DNA from: JBLFWJ01 sp047611425
GTDB lineage: Bacteria; Bacteroidota; Bacteroidia; UBA10329
Length of the DNA stretch: 6,505 nt
NCBI GenBank assembly: GCA_047611425.1
Contig: JBLFWJ010000176.1
Coordinates: 1-6,505, forward strand
Direction: 5' to 3'
Below the pieces are notes generated by a model, which saw nothing but the letters and a program-made list of their open reading frames with translations, searched no databases and was not told the DNA's origin. The position numbers were made by a program, and so were the translations under genes. Below, piece after piece: positions 5,872 through 6,505 of the stretch (the first letter of the stretch is position 1; each line of letters opens with the position of its first letter).

Positions 5872-6505
5872 ATGAAAAAGTCATTTTGGATCGTTTCGAT
5901 CGTCCTGTTTTTTGTCGGCCTTTTTGCTGGAAAACAGTTCTTCTCCAGTGCACCTCAAGTTTCTGCACCTCCGCCTGCATTCTTTGAATCTACAGGTGGA
6001 AGTCTTACTGGAGAAACCGATGCAACCAACATCATAGAAGTCAAGGATGGAGAGTCCATCCAGGATGCCGTAGGGCAAGCCCAGCCCGGAGATTTGATTC
6101 GGGTCTTCCCTGGCCGTTATCACGAAACGGTTTACATCGATAAAGACAACATTGGTGTTCAGGGTGTAATCGTTCAAGGCGAATGGCCAACGTTGGATGG
6201 TAATCTAAACGGTGAAAAAGCACTGAATGATGCATTCTTGTATTCAGGTAGCAACATCGTGATTGAGAATTTCAAGATCACGAATTTCAAGGGCAACGGC
6301 ATTATGGGCCAAGCAGGAAACAACTTCCTGATTCGTAATAACTGGATTGTTGATGCAGGGGTTTACGGCATCTTTCCAGAATTCGGAACCAATGGGTTGA
6401 TTGAACACAACGTGCTTAGCGGAATTGAGGATGCGGCCATTTACGTTGGGATGTGCGACAACATTGATGTTCGACACAATGAGGTTTATGAAAGTGTCGC
6501 TGGAA
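5872..6505 (+). CDS. Exported right-handed parallel beta-helix protein, 3'-truncated by window edge
   Basis: The frame is open from ATG 5872 to the window end; 211 residues are present and the C-terminus is missing. A hydrophobic N-terminal segment (residues 4-20, after MKKS) acts as a signal peptide or anchor. There is no lipobox Cys, and a possible cleavage site lies at SSA or VSA (27 or 32). After a Pro/Ser/Thr-rich linker, residues 54-100 show the usual opening of pectate-lyase-like beta-helix proteins: SIQDAVGQAQPGDLIRVFPG, then RYHETVYI and NIGVQG. From about 125, regular coils follow (NIVIENFKITNF, NFLIRNNWIVDAG, GLIEHNVLSG, NIDVRHNEVYES), with Asn at coil turns and about 22-23 residues per turn. 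It resembles the NosD/Beta_helix and TIGR03805 groups. No catalytic site can be named. It lies 14 bases after the peroxidase-family gene, so is probably in the same operon. Confidence 0.85.
   Translation, partial: MKKSFWIVSIVLFFVGLFAGKQFFSSAPQVSAPPPAFFESTGGSLTGETDATNIIEVKDGESIQDAVGQAQPGDLIRVFPGRYHETVYIDKDNIGVQGVIVQGEWPTLDGNLNGEKALNDAFLYSGSNIVIENFKITNFKGNGIMGQAGNNFLIRNNWIVDAGVYGIFPEFGTNGLIEHNVLSGIEDAAIYVGMCDNIDVRHNEVYESVAG

Noticed and set aside
5805..5987. Plus-strand 60-residue open frame spanning the peroxidase/beta-helix junction
   Set aside because: It overlaps both real genes in another frame and reads as Cys/Phe-rich noise from the signal-peptide region.
5881..6177. 98-residue open frame on the minus strand, with a second one at 6041-6235
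   Set aside because: Both lie antisense to the clear beta-helix protein reading frame, which shows a signal segment and family motifs; the minus frames show none.

Overview
The window looks like chromosomal DNA of a Bacteroidota bacterium, perhaps of the Flavobacteriales. The reasons are a secreted protein with a C-terminal domain resembling the type IX secretion (T9SS) sorting domain, a stand-alone four-helix-bundle (23S-IVS family) gene, TFP-alpha-like beta-oxidation proteins, and start codons mostly without a Shine-Dalgarno sequence. All supported genes are on the + strand. I saw no RNA gene, CRISPR array, transposase, origin or convincing terminator, and no gene-free stretch longer than about 75 bases.

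Layout. (1) 2-574 is the 3' part of a FadI/TFP-beta-type 3-ketoacyl-CoA thiolase. (2) 571-1299 overlaps its stop by ATGA and encodes an unrecognised secreted protein with a T9SS-like C-terminus. (3) 1361-1735 is a four-helix-bundle protein, flanked on both sides by decayed 7-base AATTG-type repeats (1298-1339 and 1761-1802). (4) 1809-3935 is the bifunctional FadJ/TFP-alpha enzyme (enoyl-CoA hydratase plus 3-hydroxyacyl-CoA dehydrogenase). (5) 3987-4697 is a lipoprotein with two tandem cytochrome c domains. (6) 4694-5857 overlaps it by ATGA and is a lipoprotein di-heme cytochrome c peroxidase/MauG-family protein. (7) 5872 to the window end is the N-terminal part of an exported right-handed parallel beta-helix protein.

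How they fit together. Genes 1 and 4 are the two partners of the fatty acid beta-oxidation trifunctional complex. Here they are separated by about 1.2 kb holding a secreted-protein gene and what looks like an inserted four-helix-bundle cassette. Genes 5-7 are tightly packed and look like one transcription unit for an extracytoplasmic redox module: a membrane-anchored electron carrier, a membrane-anchored di-heme peroxidase-like enzyme, and a beta-helix protein that might be a partner or substrate. This second cluster is the part most likely to hold an undescribed system. Its function is inferred from gene content and spacing only.
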